A program made the position numbers and the translations under genes. Shown here piece by piece: positions 1 through 6,609 of a stretch of DNA of 64,000 nt. Every line of letters starts with the position of its first letter. The stretch's first letter is position 1. The stretch comes from Sphaerisporangium sp040649355 (GTDB lineage Bacteria; Actinomycetota; Actinomycetes; Streptosporangiales; Streptosporangiaceae), in contig NZ_JBICTU010000029.1 of the NCBI RefSeq assembly GCF_043197795.1, positions 47,323 to 111,322 of the forward strand, written 5' to 3'. The notes under the pieces are model-generated. The model was not told the origin of the DNA and ran no database searches. It worked only from the letters and a program-made list of their open reading frames with translations.

Positions 1-420
1 GGGAACGACCTCGTACTCGAAGGAGACGCCACCACGGTCGAGGATCTCCTCGATGATGGCCAGCGTGCTGTCGTACAGGCCGGGATCTCCCCAGACGAGG
101 AACGCTCCGGTCTGCCCGTCGCCCAGTTCGTCCTGGATGAGCCGCTGGTAGATCTGAGCCCGGCGGGTGCGCCAGTCTTCGACGGCGGCGGTGTAGGCGG
201 GCGTGGTCCGATCGCGCTCGGGGTCACGGGCTTCGACGATCCGGTACGGCCGGCGTGCGTGCTCCTCGATGAGGTCCTGCCGCAGTCGGATCAGATCATG
301 CTTGGCCTCGCTCTTGTCCAGGATGAAGAACACATCGGCGCGCGCGATGGCCTTGGCCCCTTGGAAGGTGAGGTGGCCGGGGTCGCCGGCGCCGATGCCG
401 ATGATGAGGATGCGCTTCAC
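1..420 (-). CDS. cobF: Precorrin-6A synthase (deacetylating), 5' part; runs off the window
   Basis: The first 140 codons of a cobalamin-pathway SAM-dependent methyltransferase. CobF methylates C-1 of precorrin-5 and releases the extruded acetate in the aerobic B12 route. The N-terminus carries the family glycine loop (IGIGAGDPGHLT), followed by VFFILDK, the YRIVEARDPERDR stretch and FLVWGDPGLYDST. All are characteristic of CobF rather than of other precorrin methylases. The end lies beyond base 1. I took the GTG at 420. A TTG two codons upstream (426) sits 7 nt after an AGGAGG and may be the true start. No other cob gene is visible, so the gene may be isolated or its partners lie to the left. 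Identification is confident. Confidence 0.9.
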   Translation of the reverse strand, partial: MKRILIIGIGAGDPGHLTFQGAKAIARADVFFILDKSEAKHDLIRLRQDLIEEHARRPYRIVEARDPERDRTTPAYTAAVEDWRTRRAQIYQRLIQDELGDGQTGAFLVWGDPGLYDSTLAIIEEILDRGGVSFEYEVVP

Positions 421-630
421 CCGCAAGATTCTGCCTCCTGCGGTCCGGGAAGGGCGCGTTGGGCGTCCCCTCGGTGCCGACCGACCGGACAAGCCGCCAG
501 AGGACTCGTGAACGAAGGGCGGGGGGCAAAGACCTTGATCGGTCTTCTCGCCGAGCCCTCGGCTGACGGTATGTCGGTTGTGTCCGTCAACGGCGGGGCT
601 CAGTCCCGACACTGCCTGCCCGCCCTGCCC

Positions 631-720
631 GCCCTGTTCCGCACCGCCCGGATGGCCCGCCTGCTCGACGGCCCCGACGAGCTGCACATCACCACCGTGG
701 CCCGCCGCGTGCTCCGCTGA
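631..720 (+). pseudogene. C-terminal remnant of an acyl-CoA dehydrogenase
   Basis: About 30 codons ending in RLLDGPDELHITTVARRVLR-stop match the usual C-terminus of actinobacterial acyl-CoA dehydrogenases (DGPDEVH...ARxEL). Nothing upstream in this frame looks like the rest of the enzyme, and the preceding DNA is occupied by cobF on the other strand. I read it as the tail left after deletion of the gene body. The call rests on one short motif. Confidence 0.5.
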
Positions 721-753
721 GCATCCCGAGCGGCCATACCTTGATCGACGACG

Positions 754-795
754 GCCGTACGGGCCGTGACCCCCACCGGTCACGGCCCGTACGGC
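754..795. terminator. Perfect 18-bp hairpin between remnant and convergent gene
   Basis: An 18-bp perfect inverted repeat (754-771 and 778-795) has a 6-nt loop. It lies between the acyl-CoA dehydrogenase tail and the 3' end of the minus-strand gene at 832. There is no clear T tract, which is common in actinomycetes. It probably serves both strands. Confidence 0.7.
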
Positions 796-831
796 TTCGA
801 GTGATCATTCGATTTTCTGGGTGCGTGAGCC

Positions 832-1572
832 TCAGACGGCGGGGATGGTGGGCGTCGCGTCGACGGACGGGATCTTCTGGAGGTCGGCGCTCACCGCCTC
901 GTCATCCTTCTGCGGCTCAGCGGCGTTCTCCTGCGACTCCGCGGCGTTCTCCTGCGGCTCCGTGACGTTCTCCTGCGGCTCCGCGGCGTTCCCGGGGAGG
1001 GAGGCCTTGTCGTCCTTCGCCGCGGCCTCGGGCTGGTGAGCGGCGTCCGCGGGCGCCACGACCGCGACGTCCCCGAGGCTCGGTGCGTCCTGCGGGGACA
1101 CCGCGGAAGGCGTCACGGAGGCCGTCTCCGCACCGGGGACGGCGGGGGTCCCGGGGTCGTCGACGGGCAGGCCGGGGAGGCCCGGCGTGGAGTCGACGCC
1201 GGGCGCCGGGTCGGCGGCGGGAGCAGGGGCGTCCGGCAGGTTCGTCCCGATGTGCTGGATGTCGGTGATCAGGTCCTTGCTGGGGTCCTGCGTGGTCACG
1301 CTCGGCACCTGAAGATCGGCCGGCGGGTCGGTGACCGCGGGCGCGGTGATCGACGGGTCCTTCGAGGTCAGCGGGTCGCCGGCCACCGGCGCGGTGCTCG
1401 ACGGGGTCAGCGGGCCACTGACCGCCGGCGCCGTGCTCGACGACTCCTGTGAGGCCAGCGGGTCGTCACCGCCGGGCACCGCCGCGGCCGCGCCGCCCAT
1501 CCCCAGCCAGACGCCGCCCACGGTGACGGCGGCCAGCGCGAGGACGCCCCGGATGCTGCTTGAAGTGCGCAT
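832..1572 (-). CDS. Secreted Pro/Ser/Thr-rich low-complexity protein
   Basis: A 246-residue protein. Residues 1-30 form a signal peptide (MRTSSS, a hydrophobic core, then GGAAAAVPG). The mature part is almost wholly low complexity. The first half carries degenerate repeats of the type STAPAV/DPLTSKDPS/ITAPAV, the middle is Ala/Pro/Asp-rich, and the end repeats EPQENAAE four times before an acidic tail. The start is the ATG at 1572, preceded by GGGGAG at 5 nt spacing; upstream in-frame codons lack a site. There is no Cys pattern, LPXTG anchor or enzyme motif. It is probably exported and surface or matrix associated. The function is unknown. Confidence 0.75.
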   Translation of the reverse strand: MRTSSSIRGVLALAAVTVGGVWLGMGGAAAAVPGGDDPLASQESSSTAPAVSGPLTPSSTAPVAGDPLTSKDPSITAPAVTDPPADLQVPSVTTQDPSKDLITDIQHIGTNLPDAPAPAADPAPGVDSTPGLPGLPVDDPGTPAVPGAETASVTPSAVSPQDAPSLGDVAVVAPADAAHQPEAAAKDDKASLPGNAAEPQENVTEPQENAAESQENAAEPQKDDEAVSADLQKIPSVDATPTIPAV

Positions 1573-1952
1573 GAAAACTCCCCGAATACGTTTTGGGATG
1601 TGAACGAGCACTGAAGGTAGCCCTCGACAGTTCGCCTTCGGCGGGTCGATCACCCAATGCTGGTCAGTTCCTTACCGGGAGGAGCGCGGGGCGTCGTTAA
1701 CCAATGTGGCACCAGCCCAAAACGCGGGTGATAACAGAGCCAGGGAGGCCGGGAGGGATCTGCCCCCGAGGTGCTGTCCCGGGATCTGGGCGCTACGAGG
1801 AATTCGATGCGAGATCGGGCGGGGTCCAGCCGGAGCGGCGACATCCTCAGCAGCGGTCTGCTCGGAATCGGCCTGGTGTGTCCTGCGGCGATCACTGCTT
1901 GCCATTCCTTGACCCGCTCGCGCCCAGAACCATGATCGACGGCTGGATAGCG

Positions 1953-1979
1953 TTGACAGCAGTCACAATCAGTGACTGC
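1953..1979 (+). promoter_or_regulatory. -35 box overlapping an 8-5-8 perfect palindrome
   Basis: TTGACA at 1953-1958 is followed directly by GCAGTCAC, 5 nt, then GTGACTGC (1959-1979). It lies 23 bp upstream of the Gly-rich gene at 2002. A dyad filling the -35/-10 spacer is the usual place for a repressor operator. The -10 box is not obvious. Confidence 0.5.
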
Positions 1980-2001
1980 ACTCGGACAGGAGGATACAAG
2001 G

Positions 2002-2439
2002 ATGATTCGCCGACTACTTCTGGTCAGTTCTGCCTGTGCCGCTCTCGCCGTCGTGGCGCCGGTCGCCGCTTCGGCGGACGCGTCGGCTCCGCACCATCCA
2101 GTCACAGTCACGCAGGCCCACCAGGGTGGCGACTGGGGCCACTCCGGCGGCGGCCCGAGGGGCGGCCACTGGGGAGGCGGCGGCGGTTGGGGCCGTCCCT
2201 GGGGCGGCGGTTTCGGCATCCGTCCGTGGGGCGGCGGCTACTGGGGAGGCGGCTACTGGGGAGGCTACGTGGGCGGTCCCTACGTGCCCGCCGGTTACCT
2301 GCCTGCCGGCTACCTGCCTGCTGGTTACCTGGCCAGCGGGTACCTCGCCGGTGGTTATGTGGCCAGTGGTTACCTGCCCGGCGGCGCGCTCGTCGCCAAC
2401 GGCCTCGGCCTCGCCAGCGCCTGCGGCGTCTGCGGCTGA
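2002..2439 (+). CDS. Secreted Gly/Tyr/Trp-rich repeat protein
   Basis: A 145-residue protein with signal peptide MIRRLLLVSSACAALAVVAPVAASA (cleavage near 26-28). Then comes a Gly/Trp-rich segment (GGGYWGGGYWGGY) and a run of five-residue repeats AGYLP/AGYLA/SGYL, ending in a Cys-containing tail (SACGVCG). The ATG at 2002 follows GGACAGGAGG at about 8 nt. The signal peptide closely resembles that of the minus-strand protein at 15073-15513 (MIRRLLVISACAGMAVIAP), whose mature part is also Gly/Tyr repeats, so the two are paralogous in design. It is probably a cell-surface or matrix protein; no enzymatic motif. Confidence 0.8.
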   Translation: MIRRLLLVSSACAALAVVAPVAASADASAPHHPVTVTQAHQGGDWGHSGGGPRGGHWGGGGGWGRPWGGGFGIRPWGGGYWGGGYWGGYVGGPYVPAGYLPAGYLPAGYLASGYLAGGYVASGYLPGGALVANGLGLASACGVCG

Positions 2440-2589
2440 TCCGGAACTGGTCACGAGGTGGCGGCCCGACGACGAACACCTCAGGGCAGAGCCCGTCGGG
2501 TAGGCGACCTGTGACCGGTTACACGCGAAAGTGATCGCGCCGAGGACGGCGCGCTCACAGTCAAGCTCGGAGGTCCCGAGCCGGTTTAT

Positions 2590-2632
2590 TGGGTCTCGTT
2601 TGTCAGCGAATTTTGCTGACAGGCGAGACCCA
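2590..2632. promoter_or_regulatory. Long hairpin built around a TGTCAGC palindrome
   Basis: Arms 2590-2607 and 2615-2632 pair over 18 bp (two G-T wobbles if transcribed) around a GAATTTT loop. The inner part, TGTCAGC-N7-GCTGACA, matches the palindrome inside the small HTH gene at 5305-5329. It lies 150 bp after the Gly-rich gene and could be that gene's terminator, an operator, or both. Confidence 0.6.
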
Positions 2633-3089
2633 GCACGCCCGCGCCTCACTGTCGCACCGAATGCCTGCGCCTCTCATACCCCCGTAGACGCGAACTCTCA
2701 CGAGTGACGCTCCCCCCGCTTTCCCCCGCCTGACCGGATCGCCTTCTTGGTGTGCCGCCCCCCGACCCCCCGGCAGCCGGGCACCCGAAGACCCCCGTGC
2801 CGAGAACTCATCGCCGGCGACTGGGCCGTGCCCATCGCACCGGCCGGCGTCCGAACGACCAGATCGCGCCCCCGCCAGCCGACCACGGACCTGGTTCGCG
2901 AGCCGATGACCCCGAGGTCCGATGACCCCGAGATCCGACGGCCCTGACCGAGTGCGTTCGGTCCTCGCGGACCGCCGCGAGAAACCCCCCGTCCGAAAAT
3001 CGGGCAAATGCTGCTAAAATCACTATGCGGCGACCCATGCCCCAATGGACGCCGATTACCGGTTACCTTCTCAAATACCGCCTCCCCAG
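2633..3089. other. Gene-free stretch with a 16-bp tandem repeat
   Basis: No reading frame here looks like a gene on codon use or start sites. The only structure seen is a 16-bp unit (CCGATGACCCCGAGRT) present twice in tandem at 2903-2934. Confidence 0.5.
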
Positions 3090-3625
3090 ACGTGGGCGGG
3101 GTTCTGGCTTCCATCTTGTTGACAGGACGACTACTGGTTTACAGAGGATTGCTCCCTGTCGTCAGGATCTAGCGGGCATCATGAGGGCAGTCACGATGAA
3201 AAAGTCGAGGAGCTGACAACCAAATGCCAGCATGGCGCGTGACAGCCGATCCGCCCCCCACCCCCCTGAGCGACCGCATCCGCGACCATGTCAAGGACAA
3301 GGACCCCAGCATCCGGACGCTGGCGTTGCGGTCGGTGGATCCTGTCACCGGCCAGCATCTGACCGCGCAGTGGATCACCGATGTGCTGAGCGGCCGGGTG
3401 CCCCGGATGCCCGACCTGTGGCGCCTGGACGCCCTGGCGACGGGCCTCGGCCTGGACCCCGACAGCGTGAAGGCGATGGCCATCACTCAGTGGATCGGAT
3501 GGGACATCGCCGACGTCCGGACCGGCGCGGGAGAACGCCTGCTGTTCCGGGTGCCCAAGGACTACACCCCTGAGCAGTGCGCACGCCTGGCCGGCGAGCT
3601 CAACCGGGCGATCAGCGCGGCGGAG
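3090..3625. repeat. Left arm of a ~535-bp inverted duplication
   Basis: This segment is repeated in opposite orientation at 4435-4970. The last ~400 bp, which encode the HTH-like protein, differ at only about seven positions. The ~130 bp upstream are recognisably homologous but more diverged. Similarity stops abruptly at the codons GCGGCGGAG near each gene's 3' end. A recent duplication or ongoing gene conversion would explain this. Confidence 0.9.
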
Positions 3626-3667
3626 TCCGAGACCAATGGGGATGAAGAGAAACGGTCGTTTTCCTGA
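3224..3667 (+). CDS. HTH-like regulator, copy 1 of the inverted duplication
   Basis: A 147-residue protein, nearly identical over its first ~134 residues to the minus-strand gene at 4411-4836. The segment from IRTLALRSVD to GLGLDPDSVK (roughly residues 26-80) reads like a divergent XRE-type helix-turn-helix: predicted helices, a turn with TAQWITDVLSGRVPRMP, then RLDALATGLGLD. The rest is a short helical domain (YTPEQCARLAGELNRAISAAE). The last 13 residues are unrelated to copy 2 and follow the duplication border. The ATG at 3224 lies 11 nt after GAGGAG, and a GCTGACAA half-site sits in that leader. It is probably a DNA-binding regulator; target unknown. Confidence 0.7.
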   Translation: MPAWRVTADPPPTPLSDRIRDHVKDKDPSIRTLALRSVDPVTGQHLTAQWITDVLSGRVPRMPDLWRLDALATGLGLDPDSVKAMAITQWIGWDIADVRTGAGERLLFRVPKDYTPEQCARLAGELNRAISAAESETNGDEEKRSFS

Positions 3668-3767
3668 TACACCATCGCCACTAGGCCGGATGCGTCAAGC
3701 TTTCCTGATACACGAGCGGGCCGCACGCCGCGCAAACGCTCAGGAAGTAACCGGCAGAGAGGCTACG

Positions 3768-4178
3768 GTGGATGGGATGATCCGTCCGTCAGCGCCGTCA
3801 GAACCATCGGTGGAGTACCGCCGCATTCCACTGCCGCACGGTTGCCCAGGCGTTATCAACCGCATTTCCCCAGGACACCGGATCGTCGCCTATGTCAATG
3901 AGACGCAGTTCGATCCCGAGTTAAAGCTCCCTATGGACCAGATCAGCGTGCGAGCGCTCAGCCTGCTCCAACCCGTGGAAGAGACGCGCCCGGTGCCGGC
4001 GCTCCGCGTCCGCGTCCGGCGAAGCGGAGACCTCGGACATGAGCTCGCGGTCGTCGAGATCGCACCAGAAGGGATCACCATCGGGGTCGACAAGACCCTC
4101 CTGTCGGAGGACTTGGCGAGTTTTCTGAGCGACGCGGGCACCAGGATCTCCCGTGACTTCATCCGCCGGATGACTTGA
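3768..4178 (+). CDS. Unknown protein enclosed by the inverted duplication
   Basis: A 136-residue protein with no family I recognise. The GTG at 3768 follows AGAGAGG by 5 nt; an ATG three codons on (3777) is possible, and the frame is open further upstream (to 3636) but without a site. The N-terminus is polar. The core reads YRRIPLPHGCPGVINRISPGH, and the C-terminal half alternates beta-like and helical stretches (VVEIAPEGITIGVD, then LASFLSDAGTRISRDFIRRM). There is no signal peptide or membrane segment. Codon use has visibly lower GC at third positions than the neighbours (ATT, CCA, TTA, CCT), which suggests acquired DNA. Its place between two copies of an HTH gene suggests it belongs to the same small module. 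Confidence 0.6.
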   Translation: MDGMIRPSAPSEPSVEYRRIPLPHGCPGVINRISPGHRIVAYVNETQFDPELKLPMDQISVRALSLLQPVEETRPVPALRVRVRRSGDLGHELAVVEIAPEGITIGVDKTLLSEDLASFLSDAGTRISRDFIRRMT

Positions 4179-4410
4179 CGGCTCCGACGACGTACGCACC
4201 GACCCATCACAGCCCGCCGGTGGAAGCCTGGCAACGTCGCACCCGGCCACTCAGCTCGAATCCAATCGCTTATTCGTCGTCGCGCGCGTTGCGGCAGGGG
4301 AAATAGACGAGGCTGAGAATCCGTGAACGACACTGTTTATGACCGTACGCTGCCGAAAACCATCAGTTCTGCCTGAACCGAGGCGTACGCGTCCATCAGA
4401 CCCGGGCGGC
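4179..4410. other. Intergenic, nothing recognised
   Basis: A lower-GC stretch between two convergent genes. I see no gene, hairpin or repeat that stands out. Confidence 0.4.
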
Positions 4411-4836
4411 TCATCCCTCCCTGTCGCTGTGGAGCTCCGCCGCGCTGATCGCCCGGTTGAGCTCGCCGGCCAGGCGTGCGCACTGCTCAGGGGTGTAGTC
4501 CTTGGGCACCCGGAACAGCAGGCGTTCTCCCGCGCCGGTCCGGACGTCGGCGATGTCCCATCCGATCCACTGAGTGATGGCCATCGCCTTCACGCTGTCG
4601 GGGTCCAGGCCGAGGCCCGTCGCCAGGGCATCCAGGCGCCACAGGTCGGGCATCCGGGGCACCCGGCCGCTCAGCACGTCGGTGATCCACTGCGCGGTCA
4701 GATGCTGGCCGGTGACAGGATCCACCGACCGCAACGCCAGCGTCCGGATGCTGGGGTCCTTGTCCTTGACATGGTCGCGGATGCGGTCGCTCAGAGGGGT
4801 GGGGGACGGATCGGCTGTCACGCCCCATGACGGCAT
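4411..4836 (-). CDS. HTH-like regulator, copy 2 of the inverted duplication
   Basis: A 141-residue protein that differs from copy 1 at three residues in the first 15 (MPSWGVTADPSPTP versus MPAWRVTADPPPTP) and is otherwise the same up to SAAE. It then ends in its own short tail, LHSDREG. The putative HTH region is unchanged, so both proteins probably bind the same site. I chose the ATG at 4836 because it is the conserved start in both copies and follows the same GAGGAG-CTGACAACC leader. The frame stays open upstream to 5028, but that extension is absent from copy 1. Confidence 0.7.
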   Translation of the reverse strand: MPSWGVTADPSPTPLSDRIRDHVKDKDPSIRTLALRSVDPVTGQHLTAQWITDVLSGRVPRMPDLWRLDALATGLGLDPDSVKAMAITQWIGWDIADVRTGAGERLLFRVPKDYTPEQCARLAGELNRAISAAELHSDREG

Positions 4837-4970
4837 TTGGTTGTCAGCTCCTCGATTTCTCTTCGGCATGATCGCATCAATGATGGCTGCTAGAGCCTCA
4901 TGCCGAGGAGCAATCCTCTGTGAAACCAGGAGCCGTTCTGTCAACAAGATGGAAGCCAGGACGACTCCCA
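4435..4970. repeat. Right arm of the ~535-bp inverted duplication
   Basis: Reverse-complement partner of 3090-3625. The border inside the coding region falls at 4435. The outer border is fuzzy near 4970, beyond the shared TGGCTTCCATCTTGTTGACAG segment. Confidence 0.9.
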
Positions 4971-5036
4971 CGTGCATGGAACCTTCCAAATTCCCCTGCG
5001 CTCGCTTGCCCATTCGATTAGAGTCCAACCTGCAGT

Positions 5037-5055
5037 CGAGTTGTCAGCAAAATAT
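5037..5055. promoter_or_regulatory. TTGTCAGCAAAAT site upstream of small HTH gene
   Basis: GTTGTCAGCAAAAT followed by ATGACGACG, about 35 bp before the start of the HTH gene at 5087. The left half equals the left half of the perfect palindrome at 5305-5329; the right half is degenerate. It is positioned as an autoregulatory operator. Confidence 0.5.
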
Positions 5056-5086
5056 GACGACGTAGGATCCGTCGGAGAGGTTGACG

Positions 5087-5365
5087 ATGGCCGGTAAGCC
5101 ACAGATGCATTTGCGGAGCGCAGCTCTCTTGCGCGCCCTGATGTCCGGACATCGCAGCCCCAGCGTGGCCGAGTTCGCTCGCCGCGCGGCCCTCACCAGG
5201 CAGTGCATCGACGGGTTGCTCAAGCGAGGCACATGCCGTCGCACCACGGCGGACGCCGTCGCGGCGGCAGCGGGCGTACACACTCTCGATCTGTTCGACT
5301 TCAGATTGTCAGCAAAATCTGCTGACAATCAAGAAGGCGACAATGCCCGCCGTGCGCGTACCTGA
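5087..5365 (+). CDS. Small XRE-like helix-turn-helix protein
   Basis: A 92-residue protein. Residues ~10-70 (LRALMSGHRSPSVAEFARRAALTRQCIDGLLKRG, then TADAVAAAAGVHTLDLF) form a classic short XRE/phage-repressor-type HTH. The C-terminal tail, FRLSAKSADNQ, is encoded by a perfect 25-bp palindrome. The ATG at 5087 follows GGAGAGG by 6 nt. It looks like a stand-alone repressor similar to those in actinomycete integrative elements and phages. The neighbouring TGTCAGC sites suggest autoregulation. Confidence 0.75.
   Translation: MAGKPQMHLRSAALLRALMSGHRSPSVAEFARRAALTRQCIDGLLKRGTCRRTTADAVAAAAGVHTLDLFDFRLSAKSADNQEGDNARRART
5305..5329. promoter_or_regulatory. Perfect 9-7-9 palindrome within HTH gene 3' end
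   Basis: ATTGTCAGC, AAAATCT, GCTGACAAT. This is the best copy of the motif seen also at 2602-2621 and, in part, at 5037 and in the leaders of both duplicated HTH genes. It is unusual in lying inside coding sequence, where it specifies LSAKSADN. Confidence 0.65.
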
Positions 5366-5497
5366 TTCGAGAGTCCGTGCTTTTGATCCTCGGACGGGGA
5401 TCTCGGCGACGGCCGGGATACGTGCTCGACGCTACGTCGGCTAGGCGGCGCCTGGCGCCGTTCCGCAAGTCTCATCCTCAAGAAAAGGAGTCGTCTC

Positions 5498-6349
5498 TTG
5501 ACGATGCAAAGAACTCTCGTCACTGGGTTCCTCGCCGCGTCCGCCCTGGTCGTCACCGCGGCTGTGGCCACCACGCCCGCAAGCGCGGCGACCACGGCCG
5601 CGGCGCACACGGCCGGGAGCGCTCTCCACGGGAGCGCGTCGAGCCAGGGGGCGCACAGCGGCCCCCGCGAGCACGGCCCGAACGGCCGCGGGTACGGCGG
5701 GCGCGGTTTCGCGCACGTCATGCGTGGTCACAGGTGGGACCCGCCCGGCAACCGGTACGTCCTGGGCGGTCGCACCTACGTCCTGCCCGGCTGTCAGTCC
5801 ATCGTGAACGAGGGCGTGTACATCGCCCCCGGCTGCGCGCAGACCACTCCCGTCTACATCCTGGACGGCCGCCAGTACGCCCTGCCCGGTGACTGGTGCG
5901 ACCAGCCCACCGGCCTCGGCCTGCCCGGCCGCTGGTACGGCCTGCGTGGTCACCGGTACGACCCTCCGGGCAACCGGTACGTCCTGGGCGGTCGCACGTA
6001 CGTCCTGCCCGGCTGCCAGTCCATCGTGAACGGGGGCGTGTACGTCGCTCCCGGTTGCGGGCAGACCCGTCCGGTGTACTACGTGGGCGCTCGTCAGTAC
6101 GACCTGCCGGGTGACTGGTGCGACCAGCCCGTCGGCCTGCCCGGACGCTGGTACGGCCAGCGCGGCGACCACAACGGCGGCGGAAACGGCCACAACAGCG
6201 GCGGCAACGGCGGCCAGCACGGCGGTGGCAACGGCGCCGGAAACAACGGCGGCGGCGACCACAACGGTGGCGGCCAGAACGGTGGCGACCACAACGGTGG
6301 CGGCCACAATGGCGGCGGAAACGGTGGTGGCGGGGGCCAGCACCGCTGA
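5498..6349 (+). CDS. Secreted protein with two Cys-containing repeats and a Gly/Asn/His-rich tail
   Basis: A 283-residue protein. Signal peptide residues 1-32 end in ASA. Two near-identical modules of about 70 residues follow (roughly 75-147 and 148-219). Each runs RGHRxDPPGNRYVLGG, RTYVLPGCQSIVN, GVYxAPGC, a Q-x-x-PVY segment and YxLPGDWCDQP, with three cysteines at fixed places, then LPGRWYG. Residues ~222-283 are Gly/Asn/His/Asp repeats. The TTG at 5498 follows AAAGGAG by 7 nt; an ATG two codons later is also possible. It is probably an exported wall or matrix protein. No known domain is recognised, and the repeat looks like a real folded unit rather than filler. Confidence 0.75.
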   Translation: MTMQRTLVTGFLAASALVVTAAVATTPASAATTAAAHTAGSALHGSASSQGAHSGPREHGPNGRGYGGRGFAHVMRGHRWDPPGNRYVLGGRTYVLPGCQSIVNEGVYIAPGCAQTTPVYILDGRQYALPGDWCDQPTGLGLPGRWYGLRGHRYDPPGNRYVLGGRTYVLPGCQSIVNGGVYVAPGCGQTRPVYYVGARQYDLPGDWCDQPVGLPGRWYGQRGDHNGGGNGHNSGGNGGQHGGGNGAGNNGGGDHNGGGQNGGDHNGGGHNGGGNGGGGGQHR

Positions 6350-6382
6350 CGGAGCCCGCGTTAGCCGGTGATGTCGCCGCCG

Positions 6383-6412
6383 ACCGTCCGGATGTCGGTG
6401 TGTCCGGACGGT
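6383..6412. terminator. 10-bp hairpin after the repeat protein gene
   Basis: ACCGTCCGGA (6383-6392) and TCCGGACGGT (6403-6412) form a perfect stem 34 bp after the stop codon. Confidence 0.6.
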
Positions 6413-6456
6413 GAACGTCCCCGCAAGCTCGGGGGCGGGGAGGCACACGCCGCGAC

Positions 6457-6489
6457 AGAGCGGCTGCGATGGGGGATCGCAGCCGCTCT
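6457..6489. terminator. 14-bp hairpin, second terminator before kinase gene
   Basis: A perfect 14-bp stem (6457-6470 and 6476-6489) with a 5-nt loop. Together with the hairpin at 6383 it isolates the kinase gene from upstream transcription. Confidence 0.7.
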
Positions 6490-6609
6490 CTCCGCCGGTC
6501 CTGCCCGGGGACCGTCGGCACCTCCGCGACTCCGCGGCATTCGACGACAGAGCCTCATCCGCCGGCGACAGACTCCCGGAAGCGGGCTCCTGCGATGAAG
6601 GAAGTCACG

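Noticed and set aside
420..520. Cobalamin riboswitch before cobF
   Set aside because: The short upstream region shows none of the conserved B12-box elements I could recognise by eye.
2603..3114. Overlapping minus-strand frames of 130-140 codons in the gap before the duplication
   Set aside because: Arg/Gly-rich products in competing frames, no start sites, and the sequence contains a tandem repeat and a hairpin.
5305..5329. Possible dif/Xer site
   Set aside because: Arm and spacer lengths and sequence do not fit the actinobacterial dif consensus as I know it, and the motif occurs several times in the patch.
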